Of a DNA stretch of 64,000 bases, positions 33,451 through 41,590 are shown piece after piece. Position 1 is the stretch's first letter, and each line of letters opens with the position of its first letter. The DNA lies in NCBI GenBank assembly GCA_026710565.1, contig JAPOQV010000496.1, forward strand, positions 23,374 through 87,373. The letters are read 5' to 3'. Position numbers and translations under genes: made by a program. The DNA comes from Spirochaetaceae bacterium. GTDB lineage: Bacteria > Spirochaetota > Spirochaetia > SZUA-6 > Bin103. Under the pieces are notes generated by a model. The model saw only the letters and a program-made list of their open reading frames with translations. It did not search any database and was not told the origin of the DNA.

Positions 33451-34607
33451 GGTTCGGTCTGCCGGGACTCGGTGTGGGCCGAGCGCTGCTGTTCACGCAG
33501 CACCGCCGGGACGCTCAGGTCGTCGTCGCGCCCCCGGTGCCCCCCTCCGTTGCGATGGCCCCGGCCCCCGTTCAGGCTCATCCACTCCTCGTAGGAGAAC
33601 ACGTCGACTTCATCGTCGGACCTCTCCTCCGGCTGGGGCTGCTCGGCCTCCCGATTGAACCCGGTGGCTATCACGGTAACGCGCAACTCGTCGTTGAGGT
33701 CCGGGTTGGTCGCCATCCCCGCGATCACCAGCGCCTCGTCGGAGGCGGCGGTGATGATCTTGAGCACGTCCTCGTACTCGGTGAGACACAGGTCCTCGCC
33801 ACCGGTCACGTTGACCAGGATCCCCTGGGCCCCGTCGATGCGGGCATGCTCCAGGAGCGGATTGTTGATGGCATTGGTCGCGGCGTCCACGGCGCGGTTC
33901 TCGCCGGTTCCCACGCCCACGCCCATCAGCGCATCACCCTTTTCCTTCATCACCGTGCGCACGTCGGCGAAGTCGATGTTGATTTCGCCCGGTTCGGTGA
34001 TCAGGTCCGATATGCCCTGCACTCCCTGACGCAGCACGTCGTCGGCGAGATAGAAGGCCTCCTTCATGGAGGTCTTCTTCTCCACGATCCGCAGCAACTG
34101 CTGATTGGGAATGATGATCAGGGTGTCCACTTCCTTGCGAAGCCGCTCGATCCCGTCTTCGGCCAGCGTCATCTTGCGGGCGCCTTCGAACTCGAACGGC
34201 TTGGTCACGACGCCAACGGTCAGAATGTCAGCTTCCCGAGCCGTCCGTGCGATCACGGGAGCGGCGCCGGTACCGGTGCCTCCGCCCATGCCGGCGGTGA
34301 TGAACACCATGTTGGCGTCGCGGAGCACCTCCTCAAGCCGTTGCTGATCCTCCAACGCCGCCTTCTCGCCGATTTCAGGATCGCCGCCGGCGCCCAGCCC
34401 CGCGGTCAGCCGCGAACCGATCGGCACCTTCAACTCCGATCGGCTCAACTCCAGCGCCTGCAGATCGGTGTTCACCGCCAGGAAGCGCACGTTGCGCAGT
34501 CCTGAGGCGATCATGCGGTTGACGGCATTGCTGCCGCCCCCTCCTACTCCAAGAACCTTGATCTCGGTGAGCGACCTCGGTTCCCCATCATGAATCTCAA
34601 TCGTCAT
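33447..34607 (-). CDS. ftsZ: Cell division protein FtsZ
   Basis: 386-residue tubulin homologue forming the division ring. The T-loops are clear: [13 protein letters not shown] near the start, the signature [20 protein letters not shown] and the T7 loop region with [11 protein letters not shown]. The variable linker is Gly/Arg/His-rich, and the conserved C-terminal peptide [12 protein letters not shown] that binds FtsA is followed by about 12 extra residues. ATG with strong GGAGGGGACG upstream, the best ribosome site in the cluster. Confidence 0.98.
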   Translation of the reverse strand: MTIEIHDGEPRSLTEIKVLGVGGGGSNAVNRMIASGLRNVRFLAVNTDLQALELSRSELKVPIGSRLTAGLGAGGDPEIGEKAALEDQQRLEEVLRDANMVFITAGMGGGTGTGAAPVIARTAREADILTVGVVTKPFEFEGARKMTLAEDGIERLRKEVDTLIIIPNQQLLRIVEKKTSMKEAFYLADDVLRQGVQGISDLITEPGEINIDFADVRTVMKEKGDALMGVGVGTGENRAVDAATNAINNPLLEHARIDGAQGILVNVTGGEDLCLTEYEDVLKIITAASDEALVIAGMATNPDLNDELRVTVIATGFNREAEQPQPEERSDDEVDVFSYEEWMSLNGGRGHRNGGGHRGRDDDLSVPAVLREQQRSAHTESRQTEP

Positions 34608-34645
34608 CGTCCCCTCCTTCGATGACCGGACGCATCATATAGCGT

Positions 34646-35896
34646 TCATATGAATTCGCGAAACCAGCGTTTCATGCGGTCCCAGACGCTGTCGTATCCG
34701 CTCTCGCTGGTATCCATGTCGAATTGCTCCGGGCGCCGCTTGCCGTGGCCGTACATCACCAGGCCGACACCCGTTGCGAACTGCGGGCTGCGGTACTCCT
34801 CCACCAGTCCGCCCATGGGCTTCGGATGTCCGATTCTCGCCGGCAACCCCAACACGTCGGTCGCCAGCTCCGCCGTACCGGGCAGCAACGCGCCGCCGCC
34901 GGTGAGCACGACGCCGCCGCTCAGCAGCTTGAGGTAGCCGGCACGGTCCAACTGATCCTTCACCATGCCGAACACCTCCGTCATGCGCGGGCGAATGATC
35001 TCCGTAAGGCGGCTTCGCTTGATGGGCCGCGGCGGGCGGCCACCCACGCCCGGGATGCTGGCTTCGATCTCGTCGTCGTCCGGATCGGCGGGCCGATCGG
35101 CGGGATGGCAACTTCCCGCCTCGTGCTTGAGACGCTCGGCTACCTCCATGGGCGTCTTCAGCATGATGGAAATGTCGCTCGTGACCTGGTCGCCGCCGAG
35201 CGCGAGGACGTTGGTCAGATATGGTGCCCCGTCCAGATAGGCAAGGGTGTCAGTGGTGCCGCCGCCGATGTCGACCAGCAACACGCCCAGCTCCTGCTCG
35301 TCCCTGCTCAACACGGCAGCGGCGGCGGCCAGCGGCTCCAGAACGATGTCGTCGGCCTTGAAGCCGGCGCGGTTGATGCAGCGGATGATGTTCTGTGCCG
35401 AGGATACCGCACCGGTGATGATGTGGACCTCGGCCTCCAGCCGCACGCCCATCATCCCGATCGGGTCCCGTATGCCGTCCTGCTGGTCGACGGTGAACTC
35501 CTGCGGGATCACGTGCACGACCTCCCGGTCCATGGGTATGACGATCGCCTTGGCGGCATCGATCACGCGCTCCACGTCGTCACGCGTGATCTCGCGATCC
35601 CGTCCCGTGACGGCGACAACGCCCCGGGAGTTGATCCCCTCGATGTGGCCGCCGGCGATGCCCGCGAATGCGCCGGTGACTTCACGGCCGGACATCATCT
35701 CGGCAGCCTCGACGGCGTTCAGCAACGAGCGCACGGTGGCGTCGATGTTGATGACGACGCCGCGGCGCAGTCCGCGCGACGGGGTGGTGCCGACGCCGAT
35801 GATCTCCAGCCCGCCTTCGTGCCCGATCTGCGCGATGATCGCGCACACCTTGCTGGTCCCAATGTCCAAACCGACGATCAGGTCGTCCCGTGCCAC
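34646..35896 (-). CDS. ftsA: Cell division protein FtsA
   Basis: 416 residues; actin-like ATPase that ties FtsZ to the membrane. Phosphate-1 motif IVGLDIGTSKVCAII at the start, the 1C domain, phosphate-2 VLLVDIGGGTTDTLAYLDG, adenosine motif VVLTGGGALLPG, and a C-terminal amphipathic end (WDRMKRWFREFI) that binds the membrane. GTG start one base after the ftsQ stop. ftsZ follows after 38 bases. Confidence 0.97.
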   Translation of the reverse strand: MARDDLIVGLDIGTSKVCAIIAQIGHEGGLEIIGVGTTPSRGLRRGVVINIDATVRSLLNAVEAAEMMSGREVTGAFAGIAGGHIEGINSRGVVAVTGRDREITRDDVERVIDAAKAIVIPMDREVVHVIPQEFTVDQQDGIRDPIGMMGVRLEAEVHIITGAVSSAQNIIRCINRAGFKADDIVLEPLAAAAAVLSRDEQELGVLLVDIGGGTTDTLAYLDGAPYLTNVLALGGDQVTSDISIMLKTPMEVAERLKHEAGSCHPADRPADPDDDEIEASIPGVGGRPPRPIKRSRLTEIIRPRMTEVFGMVKDQLDRAGYLKLLSGGVVLTGGGALLPGTAELATDVLGLPARIGHPKPMGGLVEEYRSPQFATGVGLVMYGHGKRRPEQFDMDTSESGYDSVWDRMKRWFREFI

Positions 35897-35897
35897 G

Positions 35898-36719
35898 CTA
35901 CCCCCTCACCCCGGTGCGTCCTTCGACCTGCGTGTACGGCGCGGCCACCTGCGACCGTGACGCGGACGGTTCGACGTAGACCGCCTCTCCGCCTCGCACG
36001 TCGATCTCGTGCGGAAGCGGAGACGTACCGTCCGCTGCAAGCACGTCGAGCGCCACGAAAGCATGCCTGATCACCTCGATGTCAAGGCGCGTCCCCAGCC
36101 GCACCGACACGGGAAAGATGCTGGGATAGAACGACAGGTCGAGCGCCCCCGCATCGGTCGTGGTCACCACCACCTCCGAAATCAGGCCGTACAGCCGTGA
36201 GTCGCCATCGCGGATGGCAGCCAGAGCTGCCACGGCCGGCAGCAGGTCCTCCGGCAACGTGATGCCGGGCCGTGGCAACTGGGCGAAGCGAAGCCCGGAC
36301 ACGATCGGCAGCTCCGGCGCCGCGCCGGGATCGACCTCCATGATGACCCCGCTCGCGTCGAACACCACCGGCACACTTCGGCCCTCGATCGTCGTCAGCG
36401 ACATCGCCAGCGGCTGGCGCCGGGTCACGCTGATCTCCAGCGTTCCGGGGATGCGGGTTCGCACCGATGCCGACCGGACCATCGGGTGGGCGGCGATCCG
36501 CTCGGCGACGGCCTGGGTGTCGACGTCGAAAATGTGATCGTCACCGTCGAGTCCCGCGATGCGCTTCAGCTCCACGGTCGAAACCGGGAACTCGCCGTAC
36601 ACGACGATCTTCCTGATCAGGAGCTGCGGGGCGATCAGACTGCTGAACAGGACCTGGGTCAGCAGTCCCACCACCACCACGCCGCCGACCAGCAACACGG
36701 CCAGCGCCGCCCTACGCAC
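35898..36719 (-). CDS. ftsQ: Cell division protein FtsQ/DivIB
   Basis: 273 residues. One membrane helix (about residues 4-25), then a POTRA-type domain (LLIRKIVVYGEFPVSTVELKRIAG, where the last residues mark the beta strands and helix), then the FtsQ beta domain (MVRSASVRTRIPGTLEISVTRRQPLA). It sits in the FtsQLB complex. GTG start overlaps ftsW by eight bases. Sequence conservation in this family is low, so position in the cluster is a main support. Confidence 0.92.
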   Translation of the reverse strand: MRRAALAVLLVGGVVVVGLLTQVLFSSLIAPQLLIRKIVVYGEFPVSTVELKRIAGLDGDDHIFDVDTQAVAERIAAHPMVRSASVRTRIPGTLEISVTRRQPLAMSLTTIEGRSVPVVFDASGVIMEVDPGAAPELPIVSGLRFAQLPRPGITLPEDLLPAVAALAAIRDGDSRLYGLISEVVVTTTDAGALDLSFYPSIFPVSVRLGTRLDIEVIRHAFVALDVLAADGTSPLPHEIDVRGGEAVYVEPSASRSQVAAPYTQVEGRTGVRG

Positions 36720-37890
36720 CGCGTCCTCCCGCGGGGCGCACCCGGCCGGACAGTCCGGCGCCGGCCGAAAGCGATCCGCCGGCCGCGCGCCGGCTGATGC
36801 CGCAGAGCACGCCCACCATCACCAAGGTCATCACCATCGCGGACCCTCCATGGGAGAACAGCGGCAACGGGATCCCGGTTGACGGCAGCAGGCCGGCGAC
36901 CACCGCGATGTTGACGAATGCCTGCACGGTGATGGACGTGGTGATCCCGCACGCCAGGTAGGCGTCGAAGCGGTCCTGAGCCAGGCCGGCGATCTGATAG
37001 CCGCGGGAGGCGAACGCCACGAACAGCGCCAGCACGATCGCCACGCCGATCAGCCCGGTCTCCTCGCCCACGACCGCGAACACGAAGTCGGAGTGAATCT
37101 CCGGAACATCGCCGAGCTTGCGGACGCCCTGCCCAAGGCCGAGCCCGGTCAACCCGCCGGCCGTCAGCGCCTGGCGCGCCGCCAGCACCTGATAGCCGGA
37201 CCCGGTCGGATCCGCCTCCGGATTGAAGAACGCAATCACCCGCTCGACACGATGCACGCGCGTGAAGATCATCATCGCCGCGAGCGGGACACCCACCAGC
37301 GCGAGGGCGACGAAGTACCGGAACTGCACGCGACCCACGAAGAAGATGATGCCGGTCACCAGCATCAGCAGCGCCGCGGTGGAGAAGTCATTCTGCAGGT
37401 AGATCAGCCCCGCGAAGACGCACACCACGATGACCGGCGGCAGCAGCGTGTTGACAGCGTCGGTTCTGGCCTCGTACTTGCGTGACAGCATCGACGCCAG
37501 GTAGAGGACGAGCGTGAACTTGACCAGCTCCGACGGCTCGTAGGAGACGCCGGCTACCACCAACCAGCGCCGCGCCCCCTGTATGGGTGTGCTGATTCCC
37601 GGGATCAGCGTCAGCGCCATCAGCACCGCCGAAAGCGCGAGCAACGGAATCGACAGGCGCCCCAGGACCTCGCCGTTCACCCGGGAGACCACCACCGCTG
37701 CGATCGTCCCGAGCAGGATGAACAGTGCCTGGCGCCTGACGAAATACAGTGAGTCGCCGAATACCGTCTGCGCCCGGTAGTGCGAGGCCGACAGCAACAC
37801 TCCCAGCCCGATTCCCGTGAGGGTGATCAGGATGACGATCAAGGTCAGGTCGGTGCGGCGGTGCCCCGCCGGCGCGTCGCCGTCAGCCAT
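36712..37890 (-). CDS. ftsW: Lipid II polymerase / division protein FtsW
   Basis: 392-residue SEDS protein with about ten membrane helices. Conserved SEDS features include GARRWLVVAGVSYEPSELVKF and the C-terminal PSTGIPLPLFSHGGSAMV. Start at ATG 37890, eight bases inside murF; an upstream in-frame codon at 37917 would add nine residues. FtsW rather than RodA is chosen from its place between murF and ftsQ. Its partner transpeptidase is probably the PBP at 25567. Confidence 0.95.
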   Translation of the reverse strand: MADGDAPAGHRRTDLTLIVILITLTGIGLGVLLSASHYRAQTVFGDSLYFVRRQALFILLGTIAAVVVSRVNGEVLGRLSIPLLALSAVLMALTLIPGISTPIQGARRWLVVAGVSYEPSELVKFTLVLYLASMLSRKYEARTDAVNTLLPPVIVVCVFAGLIYLQNDFSTAALLMLVTGIIFFVGRVQFRYFVALALVGVPLAAMMIFTRVHRVERVIAFFNPEADPTGSGYQVLAARQALTAGGLTGLGLGQGVRKLGDVPEIHSDFVFAVVGEETGLIGVAIVLALFVAFASRGYQIAGLAQDRFDAYLACGITTSITVQAFVNIAVVAGLLPSTGIPLPLFSHGGSAMVMTLVMVGVLCGISRRAAGGSLSAGAGLSGRVRPAGGRGA

Positions 37891-39280
37891 CACACCGACC
37901 AGGGGGATCCGTGGCATCGACGCCGAGCGCCGGGAGCAACCGTTCGATGCGGAAGGCTCGTGAGGCCTTCAGCAGCACCAGGTCTCCATCGCGAACGATG
38001 GCGCGCAGCCGGCCGTCCATCCCTTCGATGGTGTCCGTCCAGATCGCGCGGTCCGTTGCGTCGTCTCCACCGACTTCGCCGGCGAACGCGTCGCGGAGCG
38101 CGCGGGTGGCCGCGCCGAAACAGCACAGGACCTCGATTCCGGCGTCGATCAGCGGCCGGAGCAGGCCGCGGTGCGCTCGGGCACCGTAGCGGCCGAGCTC
38201 CAGCATCGGTCCCAGCACCACCAGCCGACGAGCGGGCGACCGTTCCTCGCCCAGCATGGCCAAGGCCGCCCGGACCGATTCCGGGTTGGCGTTGTAGCCG
38301 TCATCGATGACCGTGCAACGGCCCCGATGCACCGTCAGCCGACCGGGCGCCGGGCGTACGGCCTCGATCCCGGCGGCAACGGTTGCGGGATCGCATCCCA
38401 GCTCCGTGGCCACCGTCAGCGCCGCGAACGCGTTGTCCAGATTGTGACGACCGGGTAGAGAGAAGCGGAATTGGAGCCCCTCCCAATGGATGGACCAGCC
38501 ATCCAGCCCCAGATTCTCGCTTCGCTCGTACCCGATCGTCGAATTCGCTCCATACTTGATGACCCGTGCGCCAACCCCGGCGAGCAGCAGTTCGGCCGCC
38601 GGCTCCTGCTCGCGCAGGTACACACAACCGGTCGCAGGGACCGATCGCAGCAGCGCGCCCTTCTCGCGGGCGATGTCGCGGCGGCTGCCAAGCCGTCCGA
38701 CGTGAGCGCTGCCGATATTGGTGACCAGCGCGTGGTCCGGGCGCGCCAGCGCGGCGTAGCGCTCCATCTCGCCGACGGAGTTGATGCCGACCTCGAACAC
38801 GGCGAACCGCTCGTCGCCGGTCATCCGCAGCACCGACATGGGCAGGCCGATCTCGGCGTTGAACGACGCCTCCGACACGAGGCTGTGGCTGGCCCGGCGC
38901 AGTATCGAGCCCAGGATCTCCTTGGTCGTGGTCTTGCCGCTGCTGCCCGTGACCGCGATGCGAACCGCAGCGCCATGGACCTCACCGTGACCGCGCGCCA
39001 GGTCGTACAGCGCGGTCAGCGGATCGTCGACCGCGATCAGCGTGCCGTGCTCTTCAGGCTCGATGTGACGGTCCTGGCGGACCAGCGCCGCCGTGGCCCC
39101 GCGCCGAAATGCGTCGTGCACGAACTCGTGACCGTCCGCATGCTGCCCCGGCAGGGCCACGAACAGGGAGCCTGCGCGAGCGAGCCGCGAGTCCGAGGTG
39201 ACCTGATACACCCGAGCGTCGGCGCACCCACGGACCCCGGCACCCAGCATGCCGGCGATCTCGTCCACGGTGTAGTTCAT
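37883..39280 (-). CDS. murF: UDP-N-acetylmuramoyl-tripeptide--D-alanyl-D-alanine ligase MurF
   Basis: 465 residues; adds D-Ala-D-Ala in the last cytoplasmic step of muropeptide synthesis. ATP-binding GSSGKTTTKE at 112-121, the conserved NAEIGLPMSVLRM, ALVTNIGSAHVGRLGSRRDIAREKG of the Mur ligase middle domain, and HNLDNAFAALTVA and DDGYNANPESVRAAL in the C-terminal part. The ATG overlaps the ftsL-like stop as ATGA. No murE, mraY, murD, murG or murC lies in this cluster. Confidence 0.97.
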   Translation of the reverse strand: MNYTVDEIAGMLGAGVRGCADARVYQVTSDSRLARAGSLFVALPGQHADGHEFVHDAFRRGATAALVRQDRHIEPEEHGTLIAVDDPLTALYDLARGHGEVHGAAVRIAVTGSSGKTTTKEILGSILRRASHSLVSEASFNAEIGLPMSVLRMTGDERFAVFEVGINSVGEMERYAALARPDHALVTNIGSAHVGRLGSRRDIAREKGALLRSVPATGCVYLREQEPAAELLLAGVGARVIKYGANSTIGYERSENLGLDGWSIHWEGLQFRFSLPGRHNLDNAFAALTVATELGCDPATVAAGIEAVRPAPGRLTVHRGRCTVIDDGYNANPESVRAALAMLGEERSPARRLVVLGPMLELGRYGARAHRGLLRPLIDAGIEVLCCFGAATRALRDAFAGEVGGDDATDRAIWTDTIEGMDGRLRAIVRDGDLVLLKASRAFRIERLLPALGVDATDPPGRCDG

Positions 39281-39600
39281 GGCGCCACCGTCCCCGGCCG
39301 CTGACCGCCTGCGGGGAGAGCCGGCTCGACGACCGTCACGTGCTCCGCGCTGATCGGAGCCAGCCCCAGCTCCTGCCCCGCGAGCTCCGCGATGCGCTGC
39401 GGCGAGCGGTAGATGGCGATCGACGCAAGCAGCCGCTTGTTCCGCTCCAGCCACGCGGTCTGCTCGTGCTCCAGGGTCCGCAGCTCCTCGGCCAGCAGAT
39501 GCCGGTGCAGTCCGCTCCAGGTGGTCATCAGGACAGCCAGTGGGATCACCAGCGCCACGAAGATCGTGAGCAGCCGCTGGCGCCCGGACGTGGTGGTCAT
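39277..39600 (-). CDS. ftsL: FtsL-like division protein
   Basis: 107 residues: a short basic N-terminus, one membrane helix (about 10-28, LLTIFVALVIPLAVLMTTW) and a heptad-patterned coiled coil (about 33-65, HLLAEELRTLEHEQTAWLERNK), ending in IAELAGQELGLAP, which is common in FtsL. Located between rsmH and murF, where ftsL belongs. The stop overlaps the murF ATG. The family is poorly conserved, so topology and place are the main evidence. Confidence 0.8.
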   Translation of the reverse strand: MTTTSGRQRLLTIFVALVIPLAVLMTTWSGLHRHLLAEELRTLEHEQTAWLERNKRLLASIAIYRSPQRIAELAGQELGLAPISAEHVTVVEPALPAGGQRPGTVAP

Positions 39601-40499
39601 GGAAGCCGCTCCAGCACGCGCAGGCGAGCGCTGCGCGATGCGGGATTGGCCCGCACCTCGGAGTCGTTCGGGATCTCCGGCCGCCTGGTCAACGCGACCA
39701 TGTGAGGATTGCCCGCCGGGTAGCGCTTGACGATGCCGTCGTCGATCGAGTGAAAGGCGATCACGGCGAGGCGGCCGCCCGGTCGCAGCGCCCGGGCGGC
39801 GGCGTCGAGCGAACGGCGCAACCTGCCGACCTCATCGTTGACGGCCACGCGCAGCGCCTGGAACACCTGGGTGGCCGGATGACGGCTGCCCCCACGCCAC
39901 GGCGTGCGAGCCAGGATGGCGCGCACCAGATGATAGGTGGTCTCGATTCTCTGCCGTGAGCGCGCGTGCTCTATGGCCACGGCGTTCGCGCGCGCGTTCC
40001 GGGCACCGCCGTAGCGAGTGAGCAGGTCGCACAGCTCGTCCGCCGAACCGCCGTTCACGATGTCGGCCGCGGAGACGCCCCGGCGCGGATCGAAGCGCAT
40101 GTCCAACGGCTCGTCACGCATGAACGAGAATCCACGCGCGCCACCCTCGATGTGAAACCGGCACATTCCCAGGTCCATGAGAATCAGATCCACCGTGGCC
40201 GGGGCCAACTCCCCCAGCGCCTCATCGGACCACGCATGCCGCAGGGCGAAGCGGCCGACATACGCGGCCAGCCGGTCGCGGCTTCGAGCCAGCAGGGTTT
40301 CGTCCGCATCCGACCCGACCAGGGTGATGTCCGGATAGCGCGCGAGCATGGCCGCGGCGTGCCCGGCTTCGCCGAGCGTGACATCCACGAACGTGCTGCA
40401 GGCGCGCGACGGCCGCAGGTAGTCGACCACCGCCTGCTGCAGCACCGGGACGTGTAGCGGCCCTTCAGGATCGTGCGGCCTGCCATGGTGGCCATTCAG
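39597..40499 (-). CDS. rsmH: 16S rRNA (cytosine-1402-N4) methyltransferase RsmH
   Basis: 300 residues if started at the CTG 40497-40499. The N-terminal HVPVLQQAVVDYL and DVTLGEAGHAAAML form the SAM site (family DxTxGxGGHS), with LMDLGMC and the FSFMRDEPLDMRFD signature later. ARALRPGGRLAVIAFHSIDD is the conserved C-terminal part. No ATG, GTG or TTG precedes HVPVL after the mraZ stop; the CTG overlaps mraZ's TGA as CTGA. The second residue pair of the SAM loop differs from usual (GEAGH), a small oddity. Confidence 0.9.
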   Translation of the reverse strand: MNGHHGRPHDPEGPLHVPVLQQAVVDYLRPSRACSTFVDVTLGEAGHAAAMLARYPDITLVGSDADETLLARSRDRLAAYVGRFALRHAWSDEALGELAPATVDLILMDLGMCRFHIEGGARGFSFMRDEPLDMRFDPRRGVSAADIVNGGSADELCDLLTRYGGARNARANAVAIEHARSRQRIETTYHLVRAILARTPWRGGSRHPATQVFQALRVAVNDEVGRLRRSLDAAARALRPGGRLAVIAFHSIDDGIVKRYPAGNPHMVALTRRPEIPNDSEVRANPASRSARLRVLERLP

Positions 40500-40936
40500 A
40501 GCGTGATGCTGCCGCCGATCTCCTCGGCGGCCTCCTTGTACTGGTCGTCGGTCTCCACTTCGTATGCCCGATAGGTCTCTTCGTCCCACACCTCCACGTA
40601 ACTGTTGATGCCGAGCACGATGCAGTCCTTGTGCAGTCCGGCGTAGTTGCGCAGAGTGGGCGGGATGGCGATCCGCCCACTCCGGTCGATCTCGATCTCC
40701 TGCGCGGGAGCGAGGAACCGGCGGCCCAGCATCCGATCCCTGGCCAGGAACAGCGACGAGGATCCGGTCAGCTTGGTGGACACCGCCGTCCACTCCTCCG
40801 GGGCAAACAGCCACAGGCAGCGATCAATCGCACGCGTCAGGACGACCAGATTGCCCGCGATGGACCGGCGAATCGGCGCCGGCACCATCAACCGACCCTT
40901 CTCGTCCATCGCGTGTCGGTACTCGCCTGAAATCAC
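40496..40936 (-). CDS. mraZ: Division cluster transcriptional regulator MraZ
   Basis: 146 residues with two SpoVT/AbrB-like half repeats, each with the DxxGR(I/L) core: DEKGRLMVPAPIRR near the start and DRSGRIAIPPTLRN near 80. MraZ binds repeats ahead of its own gene and represses the division cluster. GTG start at 40936, with CGGGAGAT about ten bases upstream; the frame is open further up through the promoter. The rest of the cluster is encoded downstream. Confidence 0.94.
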   Translation of the reverse strand: MISGEYRHAMDEKGRLMVPAPIRRSIAGNLVVLTRAIDRCLWLFAPEEWTAVSTKLTGSSSLFLARDRMLGRRFLAPAQEIEIDRSGRIAIPPTLRNYAGLHKDCIVLGINSYVEVWDEETYRAYEVETDDQYKEAAEEIGGSITL

Positions 40937-40973
40937 GCCACTATCTCCCGGAGCGCGGAAACCCGTTCCCGAT

Positions 40974-41003
40974 GGACCTCCACCATCTCCCACTTTCTCC
41001 CAC
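40974..41003 (-). promoter_or_regulatory. MraZ operator: three 10-bp repeats before mraZ
   Basis: On the minus strand, GTGGGAGAAA, GTGGGAGATG and GTGGAGGTCC lie end to end at 10-base intervals (40994-41003, 40984-40993, 40974-40983). Spaced TGGGA repeats just after the promoter are the known MraZ binding pattern. Confidence 0.8.
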
Positions 41004-41012
41004 GAATTCCCT

Positions 41013-41040
41013 ATATTAGGGAGCACCCACCACATGTCAA
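41013..41040 (-). promoter_or_regulatory. Promoter of the mraZ division cluster
   Basis: Minus-strand -35 TTGACA (41035-41040), 16-base spacer, -10 TAATAT (41013-41018). The spacer itself contains GTGGTGGGTG, a possible fourth MraZ half-site. Confidence 0.7.
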
Positions 41041-41142
41041 CTGCCCAACGGCCGATGGGCCGCCCCCGGCGTCTCGACGGACGTTCATCGCCCCCTAATG
41101 GTAAACATTTGTAGGTACATGGGCGGAAGGTCGGCGCCCGAT

Positions 41143-41172
41143 TTGACACCGTCGAGGGAGCGCCCTTACCTT
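41143..41172 (+). promoter_or_regulatory. Probable promoter of the DUF1820-like gene
   Basis: -35 TTGACA (41143-41148), 18-base spacer, -10 TACCTT (41167-41172). It lies in the divergent region opposite the mraZ promoter. Confidence 0.45.
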
Positions 41173-41200
41173 CGACGAGCGCGCCGACGCAGAATGCCCC

Positions 41201-41533
41201 GTGACCCTATATCGAGTACATTTCAGGTGGCGGAACAAAGAGGTGCAGTTGGTGGCGGAGAGCCTGGACCTCACCCATCCGTACTTCGTGTCGATCAAGG
41301 GCATCGTCTTCAAGGAAGGCGAAAAGCTGATCATCAACCCTTCCGAGGAGGAGATCAGGCGCACCTTCGGCGACGCCTCGCACCTGATGATTCCGTTCCA
41401 GACCGTCTCCCTGATCGAAGAGTTCGCAGCGGACTCGGGTTCGCGCATCCGCCCGTTCACGCTGGTGGAGGACTCCCCTGAGGAAGAGCTGGACGAGCGG
41501 TCGGGTGGCGACGGCGGAGAGCAGTCCCTGTAG
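41201..41533 (+). CDS. DUF1820-like small protein
   Basis: 110 residues. The stretch VEFxx-like core YFVSIKGIVFKEGEKLIINPSE and TFGDASHLMIPFQTVSLIEEF matches the pattern of DUF1820 proteins (dPSEExLxxEF, IPxxxVxRI). The function of the family is not established; proteins of this kind are small, soluble and without enzyme motifs. The acidic C-terminus is short. GTG start is chosen because the frame begins there; a nearby ATG is out of frame. The stop TAG lies in the first unit of a 16-bp four-copy repeat that fills the gap to recN. Confidence 0.7.
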   Translation: MTLYRVHFRWRNKEVQLVAESLDLTHPYFVSIKGIVFKEGEKLIINPSEEEIRRTFGDASHLMIPFQTVSLIEEFAADSGSRIRPFTLVEDSPEEELDERSGGDGGEQSL

Positions 41534-41590
41534 CCGCACGGTCCTGTAGCCGCGCGGTCCTGTAGCAGCACCGGCCTGTAGCCGGACGGG
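41527..41590. repeat. 16-bp tandem repeat, four copies, spanning the DUF1820-like stop codon
   Basis: Units cctgtagccgcacggt (41527-41542), then 41543-41558, 41559-41574 and 41575-41590. Each carries TAG; the first is the gene's stop. With a 16-base unit the stops fall in all three frames. The array exactly fills the gap to the recN stop. Confidence 0.92.

Noticed and set aside
41527..41590. Possible CRISPR-like array
   Set aside because: The units are directly adjacent with no spacers, and there are only four.
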